From CAYUNE01 sp964446115 (GTDB lineage: Bacteria; Desulfobacterota; Desulfobulbia; Desulfobulbales; Desulfobulbaceae): 64,000 nt of DNA. The notes under the pieces were generated by a model that saw nothing but the letters and a program-made list of their open reading frames with translations, was not told where the DNA came from and ran no database searches. The DNA is taken from contig CAYUNE010000031.1 in the NCBI GenBank assembly GCA_964446115.1, forward strand, positions 1 to 64,000, written 5' to 3'. The stretch's first letter is position 1, and each line of letters starts with the position of its first letter. Position numbers and translations under genes: made by a program. Below, piece by piece: positions 5,697 through 14,037 of this stretch.

Positions 5697-8192
5697 TCAG
5701 ACAACAATATTAACAAGTTTCCCGGGTACGACAATGATTTTTTTTGCCGCCTTGCCGGACATGAACTTGATAACCCGCTCATCGGCCAGGGCCAATTTTT
5801 CAAGTTCGCCCTTTTCGGTTTCCGGGCCGACATGGATGCGGCTGCGCAGCTTGCCGTTGACCTGAAGAACGATCTCCAGCTCTTCCTCGCGCGCCGCCCG
5901 GGCATCATGGAGAGGCCAGGACTGTTGATCGAGCCCGCGTCCAAGACCCATCTTCTCCCCCAGCTCGGCACTGAAGTGGGGAACCATGGGAGAAAGGAGA
6001 ATGATTGCCGTCTCCAGCGCCTCCCGGATCACAGCAGGATCAACCCCGTTGTCCCGTTCACCGGCCAGGCGACCCACCAGGTTGATCAGTTCCATCACCG
6101 CACTGATGGCGGTATTGAAGTGGAAGTTGTTTTCTATATTTTCGGTGACCCGCCTGATGGTCTGATGGGTCTTGCGGTTGAGTGCCCGGCTCTTGTCGGA
6201 TAACTCTCCACCGCTCTGCGCGCTTCCCTCTCCGAAACAGTCGGCATGGACCTCCACCAGCCGGTAGAGCTTGTTGAGAAATCTGGAGGCCCCTTCCACT
6301 CCCTTGGAATTCCACTCCAGATCGCGCTCGGGGGGAGCGGCAAAGAGGGAAAAGAGACGCACCGTATCCGTGCCGTATTTTGCTATCAGCTCTTCGGGGT
6401 CAACCACATTCCCCTTCGATTTCGACATCTTGCTCCCATCCTTGATCACCATGCCCTGGGTCAGCAGATTCCGGAAGGGCTCATCGATACTCAGGTAGCC
6501 GAGATCGCGCAGAACCTTGGTGAAGAAGCGTGAGTAGAGCAGGTGGAGAATGGCATGTTCCACACCGCCCACATACTGATCCACCGGCAGCCAGTAATCG
6601 GCCTCTTTTCTGCTCAACGGCGCCGTGCCCAGGCGCGGATCGGTATAGCGGGCAAAATACCAGGAAGACTCCACAAAGGTATCCATGGTATCGGTCTCCC
6701 GTCGGGCGTCCCTGCCGCAACATGGACAGGTGCAGCGGTAAAACTCCTCCTGCCGGTGCAGGGGAGCGGCATCGCCGTAAGGGGCGGTGGCGCCGGGCAG
6801 CAGTACAGGCAGATCGGACTCAGCTACCGGGACCGGGCCGCAGGAGTCACAGTTGATCATGGGGATGGGCGCTCCCCAGTACCGTTGTCGGGAAATACCC
6901 CAGTCGCGCAGACGATAGGTAGTCTGCGCCCGGCCAAAGCCCTTGGCCTCGGCATGGGCAATAATTTTCCCGGAGGCAAGCCCGGACGGCAAACCGCTGA
7001 ACTCAGCGGAGTCAACCAGCACCCCGCCTTCCACATAGGCATTCTCCAGCGTTGCCGAATCAAGTTCCTCACCCTCCGGCTCAATGACAACCCGTATGGG
7101 CAACCCGTATTTGCGGGCAAATTCAAAATCGCGCTGATCATGGGCCGGAACCGCCATGACTGCACCGGTGCCATACTCCATGAGCACGAAGTTGGCCACA
7201 TAGATGGGAACCCTTTCACCGTTAAAGGGATTGATGCAGTAGCGCCCGGTGAACACGCCGGTTTTCTCCGGTTCTTCGGAAAGTCCGCTGCGCTGTTTTT
7301 CAATCAGGGTTTTGTCGATATACTCCCTGACCCCGGCCTCCTCCCGCCGCCCGGCAATGAGCTCGTCAATGAGCGGATGTTCCGCGGCCAGGGACATGAA
7401 GGTAACACCGTAGATCGTATCCGGTCTGGTGGTAAAAATCGTTAAGGATTTTTCGGAATCGACAATCGGAAAATCACAGGCCAGCCCCCGGCTCCTGCCG
7501 ATCCAGTTGCGCTGCATGATCACCACCTTTTCCGGCCAGCCGGTAAGGGAATCAAGATCGGCGAGCAGTTCGTCGGCGTATTCGGTGATTCTGAAAAACC
7601 AGCCGTGCATGGTGCGCGGCAACACCTTTTGATCACAACGCCAGCAACAGCCGTCGATAACCTGCTCCCGGGCAAGCACCGTGGCACAGGAATCGCACCA
7701 GTTTACAGTGGTTTCCTTGCGATAGACAAGGCCCCTTTCAAACATCTTGAGAAAGAGCAGCTGTTCCCAGCGGTAATAATCGGGATCGCAGGTGGCCAGC
7801 TCCCGATCCCAGTCGTAACTGAGCCCCAGTCGCTTGAGCTGGTTGCGCATGTAATCAATATTTTCGTAGGTCCACTGGGCGGGATGGATACCGTGCTTGA
7901 GGGCGGCATTTTCCGCCGGCAGACCAAAGGCGTCCCAGCCCATGGGATGGATGACGTTGTACCCCCGCATCCGCTTATACCTGGCAATGACATCACCGAT
8001 GGTATAGTTGCGGACATGGCCCATATGGATCCGGCCCGAAGGATAGGGAAACATCTCGAGGATATAAAATTTTTCCTTTTCCCTCTCCATTTCGACCCGG
8101 TAGGATTTTTCCTCCTCCCAGATACGCTGCCACTTTGCCTCAATGGCCCTGAAATCGTAGCGCTCGTCGTAGTGTGAATCCTGTGTCTTCAT
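5697..8192 (-). CDS. leuS: Leucyl-tRNA synthetase (about 831 aa)
   Basis: This class I aminoacyl-tRNA synthetase charges tRNA-Leu and edits mischarged amino acids. The HIGH-type motif is MGHVRNY in the N-terminal Rossmann fold, and KMSKS appears as SKMSKSKGNVVDP. A large CP1 editing domain (about 220-420, with TTRPDTIYGVTFM) and zinc-knuckle-like cysteine pairs (NWCDSCATV, GCCWRCDQ) lie between. The C-terminus ends with the usual LeuRS domain (VQVNGKLR-like). ATG 8192 is preferred over an upstream TTG. The gene leads into lptE. Confidence 0.96.
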   Translation of the reverse strand: MKTQDSHYDERYDFRAIEAKWQRIWEEEKSYRVEMEREKEKFYILEMFPYPSGRIHMGHVRNYTIGDVIARYKRMRGYNVIHPMGWDAFGLPAENAALKHGIHPAQWTYENIDYMRNQLKRLGLSYDWDRELATCDPDYYRWEQLLFLKMFERGLVYRKETTVNWCDSCATVLAREQVIDGCCWRCDQKVLPRTMHGWFFRITEYADELLADLDSLTGWPEKVVIMQRNWIGRSRGLACDFPIVDSEKSLTIFTTRPDTIYGVTFMSLAAEHPLIDELIAGRREEAGVREYIDKTLIEKQRSGLSEEPEKTGVFTGRYCINPFNGERVPIYVANFVLMEYGTGAVMAVPAHDQRDFEFARKYGLPIRVVIEPEGEELDSATLENAYVEGGVLVDSAEFSGLPSGLASGKIIAHAEAKGFGRAQTTYRLRDWGISRQRYWGAPIPMINCDSCGPVPVAESDLPVLLPGATAPYGDAAPLHRQEEFYRCTCPCCGRDARRETDTMDTFVESSWYFARYTDPRLGTAPLSRKEADYWLPVDQYVGGVEHAILHLLYSRFFTKVLRDLGYLSIDEPFRNLLTQGMVIKDGSKMSKSKGNVVDPEELIAKYGTDTVRLFSLFAAPPERDLEWNSKGVEGASRFLNKLYRLVEVHADCFGEGSAQSGGELSDKSRALNRKTHQTIRRVTENIENNFHFNTAISAVMELINLVGRLAGERDNGVDPAVIREALETAIILLSPMVPHFSAELGEKMGLGRGLDQQSWPLHDARAAREEELEIVLQVNGKLRSRIHVGPETEKGELEKLALADERVIKFMSGKAAKKIIVVPGKLVNIVV

Positions 8193-8261
8193 GTTCGATC
8201 CGTTCAAAAAGATGCGGGAGTTGATTGCCTTGGCCGGCAGGCGGGATAGGTCAAGGAGCGG

Positions 8262-9656
8262 TCACATCCCGGCCTCGGGAAAATTTCCAAGGGTTTCGTC
8301 CAGGTGCGTGTAGTTCTCGAAGGTGGTGTATTCGGCCAGAAAGGTCAGCTTCACCGTGCCGGTGGGTCCGTTGCGCTGTTTGCCGATATTGATCTCGGCA
8401 ATGCCGCGGTTGGGGTTGTCTTCGGCGGTGTTGTACACCTCGTCGCGATAGATGAAGAGAATCACATCGGCATCCTGCTCAATGGCGCCGGATTCCCGCA
8501 GATCAGCCAACTGCGGCCGCTTGTTGGGACGGCTCTCCAGGCTGCGGTTGAGCTGGGACAGGGCAATCACCGGCACATCCATCTCCTTGGCCATGGCCTT
8601 CAGCGACCTGGATATCTCGCTGATCTCCTGGGTGCGGCTCTCCACCCTGCCTCTTCCCTTCATCAGCTGCAGATAGTCAACGACAACCAGCCCCACATTG
8701 TGCTCGGCCTTGAGACGACGGGTCTTGGCCCGCATTTCCAGCACCGAAATCGCCGGAGTGTCGTCGATGAAGATGGGAGCATCGGTGAGCATACCGGTGG
8801 CCCTGGTCAACTTCGGCCAGTCGCTGTCGTGAAGATGCCCCGTGCGGATTCGCTGGGAATCGATACGGCCGACGGAACAGAGCATACGCAGGGCAAGCTG
8901 TTCCATGGACATCTCCAGGCTGAAAACCGCGGTGGGTACCTTTTCGATGAGCGCGGCATGCTGGACCATGTTCATGGCAAGGGCGGTCTTGCCCATACTG
9001 GGACGGGCGGCGAGAATAATGAGATCAGAGGGCTGGAGACCGGCGGTCATCTTGTCGAGTTCCGTGTATCCGGTGGCCACCCCGGTGATGTGCTCCTGCC
9101 GCTGGAAGAGTTTTTCGATACGCTCGAAGGCGCGGGGGACAATAGTTTTGAGGGGTTGAAAGGCCTGGCTGCTCTTGGAGCGGGCAATGTCGAAAATCGA
9201 CTGTTCCGCCTCGTCCACCAGAATGTCGATCTCGCCCTGCTCTTCGTAACAACGGGCGGCGATCTCAGATGTTGCCCGGATCAACCGCCGCAGGATTGAC
9301 TTTTCGCGGATAATCCGCGCATGATGGACGATGTTGCCGGTGAGTGGAATAATATCGGTGAGCGAGGCAAGATAGCCGGGCCCGCCGGCGCTCTCCAGCA
9401 GATTCTCGTCCTTGAGACGGTTGGTGACGGTGATCAGGTCCTGGGGCTGGCTTTTTTCGAAAAGCCGGACCATGGCGGCAAAAATATGCCGATGGGATTC
9501 CCTGTAGAAATCGTCAGGTTCGAGGATTTCAAGGATCTTGAACAGAGATTTCTCATGCAGCAGAATCGTGCCCAGCACCGTCTGCTCCGCTTCCACATTC
9601 TGGGGTGGAATCATTCCGGCGGTCGCCGGATTGCGGGGAGCAGACACCTGTTCCAT
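8262..9656 (-). CDS. dnaB: Replicative DNA helicase DnaB (464 aa)
   Basis: The hexameric 5'-3' helicase that unwinds DNA ahead of the replisome and recruits primase. It has the N-terminal helical domain (PPQNVEAEQTVLG, about 18-120), a linker and a RecA-like core (about 190-455) with Walker A ARPSMGKTALAMN, Walker B VGLVVVDYLQLM and the DLRESGAIEQDADVI motif. No intein is present. Length is normal. It begins 2 nt after rplI, the classic rplI-dnaB arrangement, so it is co-transcribed with the ribosomal protein operon. Confidence 0.97.
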   Translation of the reverse strand: MEQVSAPRNPATAGMIPPQNVEAEQTVLGTILLHEKSLFKILEILEPDDFYRESHRHIFAAMVRLFEKSQPQDLITVTNRLKDENLLESAGGPGYLASLTDIIPLTGNIVHHARIIREKSILRRLIRATSEIAARCYEEQGEIDILVDEAEQSIFDIARSKSSQAFQPLKTIVPRAFERIEKLFQRQEHITGVATGYTELDKMTAGLQPSDLIILAARPSMGKTALAMNMVQHAALIEKVPTAVFSLEMSMEQLALRMLCSVGRIDSQRIRTGHLHDSDWPKLTRATGMLTDAPIFIDDTPAISVLEMRAKTRRLKAEHNVGLVVVDYLQLMKGRGRVESRTQEISEISRSLKAMAKEMDVPVIALSQLNRSLESRPNKRPQLADLRESGAIEQDADVILFIYRDEVYNTAEDNPNRGIAEINIGKQRNGPTGTVKLTFLAEYTTFENYTHLDETLGNFPEAGM

Positions 9657-9658
9657 GG

Positions 9659-10120
9659 CTACTCTTCGTCACCGGCGACTTCGGCCACCACCTGGACGGT
9701 AATCTCCGAAGTGGTCTGGAAACCCGTCTTCACAGCCACCTTGGTCTCTCCAAGGGTCTTGATCGGCTCGGACAGCAGAATCGCCTTCTTCTTGATCTCG
9801 ATACCCAATTCCTTGACCTTGTCGGCAATATCGGCGGAGGTGACGGACCCGAAAAGGCGGTCCTCCTCACCCGCCTTTCTGGCTATTTCCACGGTGATAC
9901 CGCTGAGTTTGCCGGCCAGGGCATCGGCTATCTGCTGCTGCTTGGCAAGGCGGGCCTCGATGGCCCGGCGTTCCTGCTCCAGAATCGCCCGGTTCGCCTT
10001 GGTAGCGGCAACCGCCTTCTTTTGCGGAATAAGGTAATTACGTGCATACCCCGGCTTGACCGTCACAATACTGCCCTCCGGGCCCAGGGTATCGATGGTT
10101 TCCTTCAGGATGACTTCCAT
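9659..10120 (-). CDS. rplI: 50S ribosomal protein bL9 (153 aa)
   Basis: bL9 is an elongated two-domain protein of the large subunit near the L1 stalk. The N-terminal rRNA-binding domain reads MEVILKETIDTLGPEGSIV with the conserved GYARNYLIPQKKA. A long connecting helix and the C-terminal domain (GSVTSADIADKVKE) follow. The ATG at 10120 starts at the family N-terminus and is preceded by a GAGAAGAGG-type ribosome binding site; the longer open frame upstream is not coding. It lies between a DUF2232 gene and dnaB. Confidence 0.96.
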   Translation of the reverse strand: MEVILKETIDTLGPEGSIVTVKPGYARNYLIPQKKAVAATKANRAILEQERRAIEARLAKQQQIADALAGKLSGITVEIARKAGEEDRLFGSVTSADIADKVKELGIEIKKKAILLSEPIKTLGETKVAVKTGFQTTSEITVQVVAEVAGDEE

Positions 10121-10224
10121 TGCTATATCCTCTTCTCTTTTTTCATTGAACTTTCGCCCTTTCTCGGAAAGGTACCCTATATCGGCTACCCGGAAAGCGT
10201 CTGCAAGATCCGCCGCTGTTTCTG

Positions 10225-11184
10225 TCAGGCGGTGGGGAATTCCAGTTTTCTCATATCCAGCCAGACATCGGCCAGACCCAGCAGGGCCAGAATGATCAAT
10301 CCGTAACTCTGCAGGGCGAGCAACAGATAGAGGGCGATTTTCAGAAAGCGGGGAACCGACCACTTTTCAAAAAAGTACACCATGATTGCCAACCCCTGAA
10401 AGAGGTAGACAAGCCCCATGACGATCAACACGTTGACCCCAAGAAAACGAACCGCTCCCGAGCCGGCGGCCACGGCAATACCGGCGGCGATGACCACCCA
10501 AACAATTCGTTCCGGCAACCGCCAGTTGCCGTAGGAAGGCCAGACAGCCCCGAATTTGCCCGTGTGCAGCATGCGATTGGCAAGCACCAGGTTCACCCAG
10601 ACCGTCATGACCATGCCCCCCGCCAGAATGCCGGGGAGAATCACCGGGATCACCCGTCGCATCATGCTGACAGCCCTTGTCATCTGCATGCCGGCTTCCA
10701 CGGGGATATCGGTACGGGCCCCATAGAGATTGCCGGCCTGGACAAAGGTCTCGTCCAGCATTTTCAAGAGCTCGGCATAGGGGCTCGTCTCCTGCCCCAA
10801 CCCCATCAACAGCCAGAATCCACCCCAGATAACCGCCAGGACAATCACCGCCTTGAACCCGGCAAAACAGTAATCCTCCCGGTTCCTCACCGATCCATAG
10901 AGACTCAATCCCACCGGCGCCATGGTCAGAGAAAACAGAAACGAATAGACCATCTGGGAGAGCAGAGCCACAAGTATTCCCAGGATCAGGCTGTTGCGAA
11001 ACAGGACGGTGCAGCGGGACGGCCCCAGCGCCATCAGGTAATAAAATACCGGCAGCGGCAGGAGCATGGCCAGCCACCCCATTCCGAAGGGGCTGACACC
11101 GGGCAACAGGTATGCAGCGGCAAGCAGAAATGCAGCCGTGACCATATTCGGTCCGGCGGGAGGGGCACCCTGGTTGCCCGTCAT
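10225..11184 (-). CDS. DUF2232 (YybS-like) integral membrane protein (319 aa)
   Basis: An uncharacterised polytopic inner-membrane protein with about eight hydrophobic segments, including FLLAAAYLLPG near the N-terminus and ILPGILAGGMVMTVWVNLVL near residue 200. The NLVLANRM region and the position between rpsR and rplI are characteristic of the DUF2232/YybS family. No enzymatic motif is visible; its conserved place in the ribosomal operon suggests a housekeeping or cell-envelope role, but this is inference. M14 (start of MVTAAF) is an alternative start that would remove a polar leader. Confidence 0.75.
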   Translation of the reverse strand: MTGNQGAPPAGPNMVTAAFLLAAAYLLPGVSPFGMGWLAMLLPLPVFYYLMALGPSRCTVLFRNSLILGILVALLSQMVYSFLFSLTMAPVGLSLYGSVRNREDYCFAGFKAVIVLAVIWGGFWLLMGLGQETSPYAELLKMLDETFVQAGNLYGARTDIPVEAGMQMTRAVSMMRRVIPVILPGILAGGMVMTVWVNLVLANRMLHTGKFGAVWPSYGNWRLPERIVWVVIAAGIAVAAGSGAVRFLGVNVLIVMGLVYLFQGLAIMVYFFEKWSVPRFLKIALYLLLALQSYGLIILALLGLADVWLDMRKLEFPTA

Positions 11185-11269
11185 CGGCGTTGCCGTATTC
11201 CCCTCATCTCCGATTCCGTTCCTCCCAAAACCGTCACAGCTGGAACAGGAATCCCGGTACGGATCTCCC

Positions 11270-11509
11270 TTAAAAGGGAGCCGGCCCGCTGTAGGGCAGC
11301 AGAGCCAGGTGCCTGGCCCGCTTCACCGCCTCGGTCAACTGACGCTGATGCTTTGAACAGGTGCCGAAAATCCGCCGCGGGATAATCTTACCGCGCTCGG
11401 TGATGGATCCCCGGAGATTCTTCGGCTGCTTGTAATCGATCACCAGATCCGGATCGGCACAGAATTTACAAAATCGGCGTCGAAAAAATATCTTCTTTCT
11501 CGGAGGCAT
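11270..11509 (-). CDS. rpsR: 30S ribosomal protein bS18 (79 aa)
   Basis: bS18 pairs with bS6 on the platform of the small subunit. It has the basic N-terminus PRKKIFFRRRFCKFC, the conserved YKQPKNLRGSITERGKIIPR and the RHQRQLTEAVKRARHLALLP-type core. The two cysteines in CKFC occur in many zinc-type versions. AGAGGAG lies upstream of the ATG. No ssb gene lies between rpsF and rpsR, unlike in many bacteria. Confidence 0.97.
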   Translation of the reverse strand: MPPRKKIFFRRRFCKFCADPDLVIDYKQPKNLRGSITERGKIIPRRIFGTCSKHQRQLTEAVKRARHLALLPYSGPAPF

Positions 11510-11615
11510 TGGGTACTCCTCTTGATAGGTAGTAAATAATATTTAAAAAAATGAAATTTCCAGCTGCCGGATCGCTGCTGCCGGCAGTGGTGAGACCGGT
11601 TCAGACCCGGGCTCT

Positions 11616-12047
11616 CTACTCGGCGTCCCCGGCCTCTTTGGCCGGAGCCGCAGCCTGCTCCTCGTCCCCTGAGGACACCTCTTCTTTCTCCTCCGACGAC
11701 GCTTCCGCCGGAGCCGCGGAAAAACGCTCGATTTCGCGGTCAACGGTTTCCTGGTCGATGTCGTCGGCCAGCTTGATGGTCAGATAGCGCAGCACCTGGT
11801 CATCGATGCGGAAGATTCTCTCCATCTCGGAGACGGCGGAGGGCTTGGCCGCATAATCAAAGTAGACGTAATAGCCCTGCTTTTCCTTTTTGATCTCATA
11901 GGCCAGCTTTCGCAGGCCCCATCTTTCCAGATTGATCACCGAGCCGCCGTCATCGGTGATAATGGCGTTGGTGCGGTCGATGATTTCGGTGAATTTTCCC
12001 TCGCCCAGATGCGGACGCAGGATATAGGTGGTCTCGTAACGACGCAT
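11616..12047 (-). CDS. rpsF: 30S ribosomal protein bS6 (143 aa)
   Basis: bS6 binds 16S rRNA with bS18. The ferredoxin-like core is clear: MRRYETTYILRP, then NLERWGLRKLAYEIKKEKQG and YYVYFDYAA. The last 40 residues are an acidic and alanine-rich tail (EEKEEVSSGDEEQAAAPA) that extends beyond the core fold; such tails are common and poorly conserved. It is the first gene of the rpsF-rpsR-DUF2232-rplI-dnaB unit. A strong promoter and a structured leader lie upstream. Confidence 0.97.
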   Translation of the reverse strand: MRRYETTYILRPHLGEGKFTEIIDRTNAIITDDGGSVINLERWGLRKLAYEIKKEKQGYYVYFDYAAKPSAVSEMERIFRIDDQVLRYLTIKLADDIDQETVDREIERFSAAPAEASSEEKEEVSSGDEEQAAAPAKEAGDAE

Positions 12048-12076
12048 GCGGTTTCCTCCTCCTGGTCAAAATTGGC

Positions 12077-12108
12077 CCTCGCTTCAATCCCAACGGCTGA
12101 GAGCGAGG
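12077..12108 (-). promoter_or_regulatory. Candidate S6:S18 autoregulatory leader hairpin
   Basis: In the rpsF 5' UTR the minus strand folds as CCTCGCT ... AGCGAGG (7 bp) around a loop that contains AGCCGTTGGG, that is, an unpaired CCG. In many bacteria the S6:S18 complex represses rpsF through a leader stem with a conserved CCG bulge. The position, 30-60 nt upstream of the rpsF start, fits. The match to the published motif is from memory. Confidence 0.4.
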
Positions 12109-12137
12109 AGGTTATGGTAGTTGAATCAAAACTTTTA

Positions 12138-12166
12138 TTTGTACAACGCTCTTTATGAGATGTCAA
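12138..12166 (-). promoter_or_regulatory. Promoter of the rpsF operon
   Basis: On the minus strand, a perfect TTGACA (12166-12161), a 17-bp spacer and TACAAA (12143-12138). Transcription would start near 12131, giving an 84-nt leader before rpsF. Confidence 0.6.
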
Positions 12167-12298
12167 CTCCGTCTTTTTCCATGCCGGAATGACAGCGGCC
12201 CCTCTTTTTGGGTAACCGGGCACAGGGTTGCCGGTCCGGGTGCATATCCGTCCCGTGGAGCCGGAAGAGATTCGGGCAAGAGCCCGCGCCGGCTGCGA

Positions 12299-12691
12299 TC
12301 AATTTCCTTTTTTCTCCTGCCTCTTGATCGCCTCCCACTGCTCCTCCATTTCCCGCAGGGATCCCACCCGCGCATCGCCAAAGACATGGGGATGGCGACG
12401 CACCATCTTGTCGCTGATGGTGCCGCAGACCTCCTCCAGGGTAAAGGCGCCCCGCTCCTCATACATGGTGCAGAGCATGGCAAAGATGAAGTAGAGATCT
12501 CCCAGCTCCTCGCGGATATGATTTTCATCGCCGTTGTCGATGGCCTCCGCCAGCTCGCGACTCTCCTCCAGCAAATATTTCCTGATGCTTGCCGGCGTCT
12601 GCTTGATATCCCATGGACATCCCCCTTCGGGATCGCGCAGCCTGGTAATGATGGAAAACAACCGGGAACACTGCGACATATTCCTCTTCAT
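12299..12691 (-). CDS. MazG-family nucleotide pyrophosphohydrolase (130 aa)
   Basis: MazG-type enzymes hydrolyse nucleoside triphosphates to the monophosphate plus PPi, removing aberrant or signalling nucleotides. This is a single all-alpha MazG domain: GGCPWDIKQT is followed by the metal-binding EESRELAEAI and EELGDLYFIFAMLC motifs (EExxE ... ExxD). It is about half the length of the two-domain MazG of Escherichia coli. An ATG with a weak GGAG site (GGAGTGAAC) starts it. It is transcribed away from the beta-helix gene and towards rpsF, whose promoter lies in the gap beyond its stop. Confidence 0.85.
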   Translation of the reverse strand: MKRNMSQCSRLFSIITRLRDPEGGCPWDIKQTPASIRKYLLEESRELAEAIDNGDENHIREELGDLYFIFAMLCTMYEERGAFTLEEVCGTISDKMVRRHPHVFGDARVGSLREMEEQWEAIKRQEKKGN

Positions 12692-12728
12692 CCGTTCACT
12701 CCGTCCATATGCTCTGTTGATATTTCGT

Positions 12729-12758
12729 TTGGTTATTCCCAGCGGAAACGGCTATAGT
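12729..12758 (+). promoter_or_regulatory. Candidate promoter of the beta-helix protein gene
   Basis: TTGGTT (12729-12734), an 18-bp spacer and TATAGT (12753-12758). The predicted start of transcription, near 12766, is about 50 nt before ATG 12815. Confidence 0.4.
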
Positions 12759-12814
12759 ATTTCCATCAGCAATCAGACGCGGGCAGGCCCGTGCAAAAAG
12801 TCTTTTGTTTCAAT

Positions 12815-14002
12815 ATGATATTCTCCCAACGTCTCATTTCGCTCCTGCTCCTGCTCCTTGTCCCGGCCGTCCCGGCAGCAGCCGCCGTCTTCCGGGTCAA
12901 CTCCGACCAGGACGCCCCGGACCTGGAACCGGGCGACGGTCTCTGCGTCGCCTATCTGACCGTTGCTCCTCCCTATGTCCTTGCCCACTGCACCCTGCGG
13001 GCGGCGATTCAGGAGGCCAATGCCCTTCCCGGCGGGGATGAAATCCGGCTGGGGCCGGGAACCTTTCGCATGGACATTACCGGCAGCGACGAGGACGAGG
13101 CCCGGAGCGGCGACTACGACATCAGGGATTCCCTGAAAATCATCGGTGCCGGCGCAGACAAAACCTTCATCGATGCCGACCACCGGGACCGAATCCTTGA
13201 TATCGTCGATCCCCGCATTACGGTTGACATTTCCGGGGTTTCACTTGTCAACGGCGATCTATCCCATTCCACGGAATCACTCCCGGCCGGCGGCGCCATC
13301 CGCAACCGGGGCGCGCTCATCATAAACGACTCGGTGATTGCCGACAACATCGCTTCCACAGGCGGCGCCGTAGCCAACGTCAATGGGGCCGATTTGCAGG
13401 TCACCGGCTCGACCATCAGCGGCAACCACGCCCTCGCCGGCGCGGGTCTCGTCAATGACGGCAACGCCACCCTCATCAACACCACCGTCAGCACCAACCA
13501 GGCCCGGGGCAATGCGGCTATAGGCGGCGGCATCGATAATCGCGGCAGCCTCTCCCTGATCCAGAGCACGGTGGCCGAAAACCGGGCGCCAACCGCCGGC
13601 GGTATCAAAAACAACGGTATCCTCACCCTGCTCAATTCCCTGCTGGCCGACAACCGGAACCGCAACTGCACGACAGAGAGTCAGATCACCTCCCGGGGGC
13701 ATAACCTGGACAGTGACGGTACCTGCCTTGCCAAAGCCGCGGAGGGCGATATCCGCAACCGCGATCCCCTGTTGGCTCCCCTGCGGGACAACGGCGGCTC
13801 CACTCCGACCCATGCTCTCCCCTACAACAGTCCCGCCGTCAACCGGGGGGCAACCCTGGTCCATATCCCCTTTGACCAGCGGGGTCACGACCGCAGCCTG
13901 GATGCGGCCTGGGACATCGGCGCCTTCGAGGCCTCCCTGTCCCCGGTACCGCTCCTGACTCCCCTGCTCCTCGGCGGCGACTCACCGATAACTCTTTGGT
14001 AA
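12815..14002 (+). CDS. Secreted CSLREA/choice-of-anchor beta-helix protein (about 395 aa)
   Basis: This is an exported right-handed parallel beta-helix protein of unknown ligand. It has a signal peptide (LISLLLLLLVPAVPAAAA), then a CSLREA-type motif (GDGLC ... CTLRAAIQEANALPGGDEI), then beta-helix coils rich in GGAI/GGAV-N-G-I/L steps (for example GGAIRNRGALIINDSVIADN) to about residue 300, and the DPLLAPLRDNGGSTPTHAL segment with a final GAFE typical of choice-of-anchor Q proteins. The tail SLSPVPLLTPLLLGG is mildly hydrophobic. ATG 12815 is chosen; a GTG at 12791 would add eight residues. No clear ribosome binding site is seen. Confidence 0.8.
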   Translation: MIFSQRLISLLLLLLVPAVPAAAAVFRVNSDQDAPDLEPGDGLCVAYLTVAPPYVLAHCTLRAAIQEANALPGGDEIRLGPGTFRMDITGSDEDEARSGDYDIRDSLKIIGAGADKTFIDADHRDRILDIVDPRITVDISGVSLVNGDLSHSTESLPAGGAIRNRGALIINDSVIADNIASTGGAVANVNGADLQVTGSTISGNHALAGAGLVNDGNATLINTTVSTNQARGNAAIGGGIDNRGSLSLIQSTVAENRAPTAGGIKNNGILTLLNSLLADNRNRNCTTESQITSRGHNLDSDGTCLAKAAEGDIRNRDPLLAPLRDNGGSTPTHALPYNSPAVNRGATLVHIPFDQRGHDRSLDAAWDIGAFEASLSPVPLLTPLLLGGDSPITLW

Positions 14003-14037
14003 CTAAATGGTTTTTACAAGTGGTTACGATAAGATGA

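Noticed and set aside
12210..12290. GGGTAACCGGGCACAGGG as an eighth copy of the palindromic repeat
   Set aside because: Only about 15 bases resemble the outer segment; the rest and the hairpin are absent.
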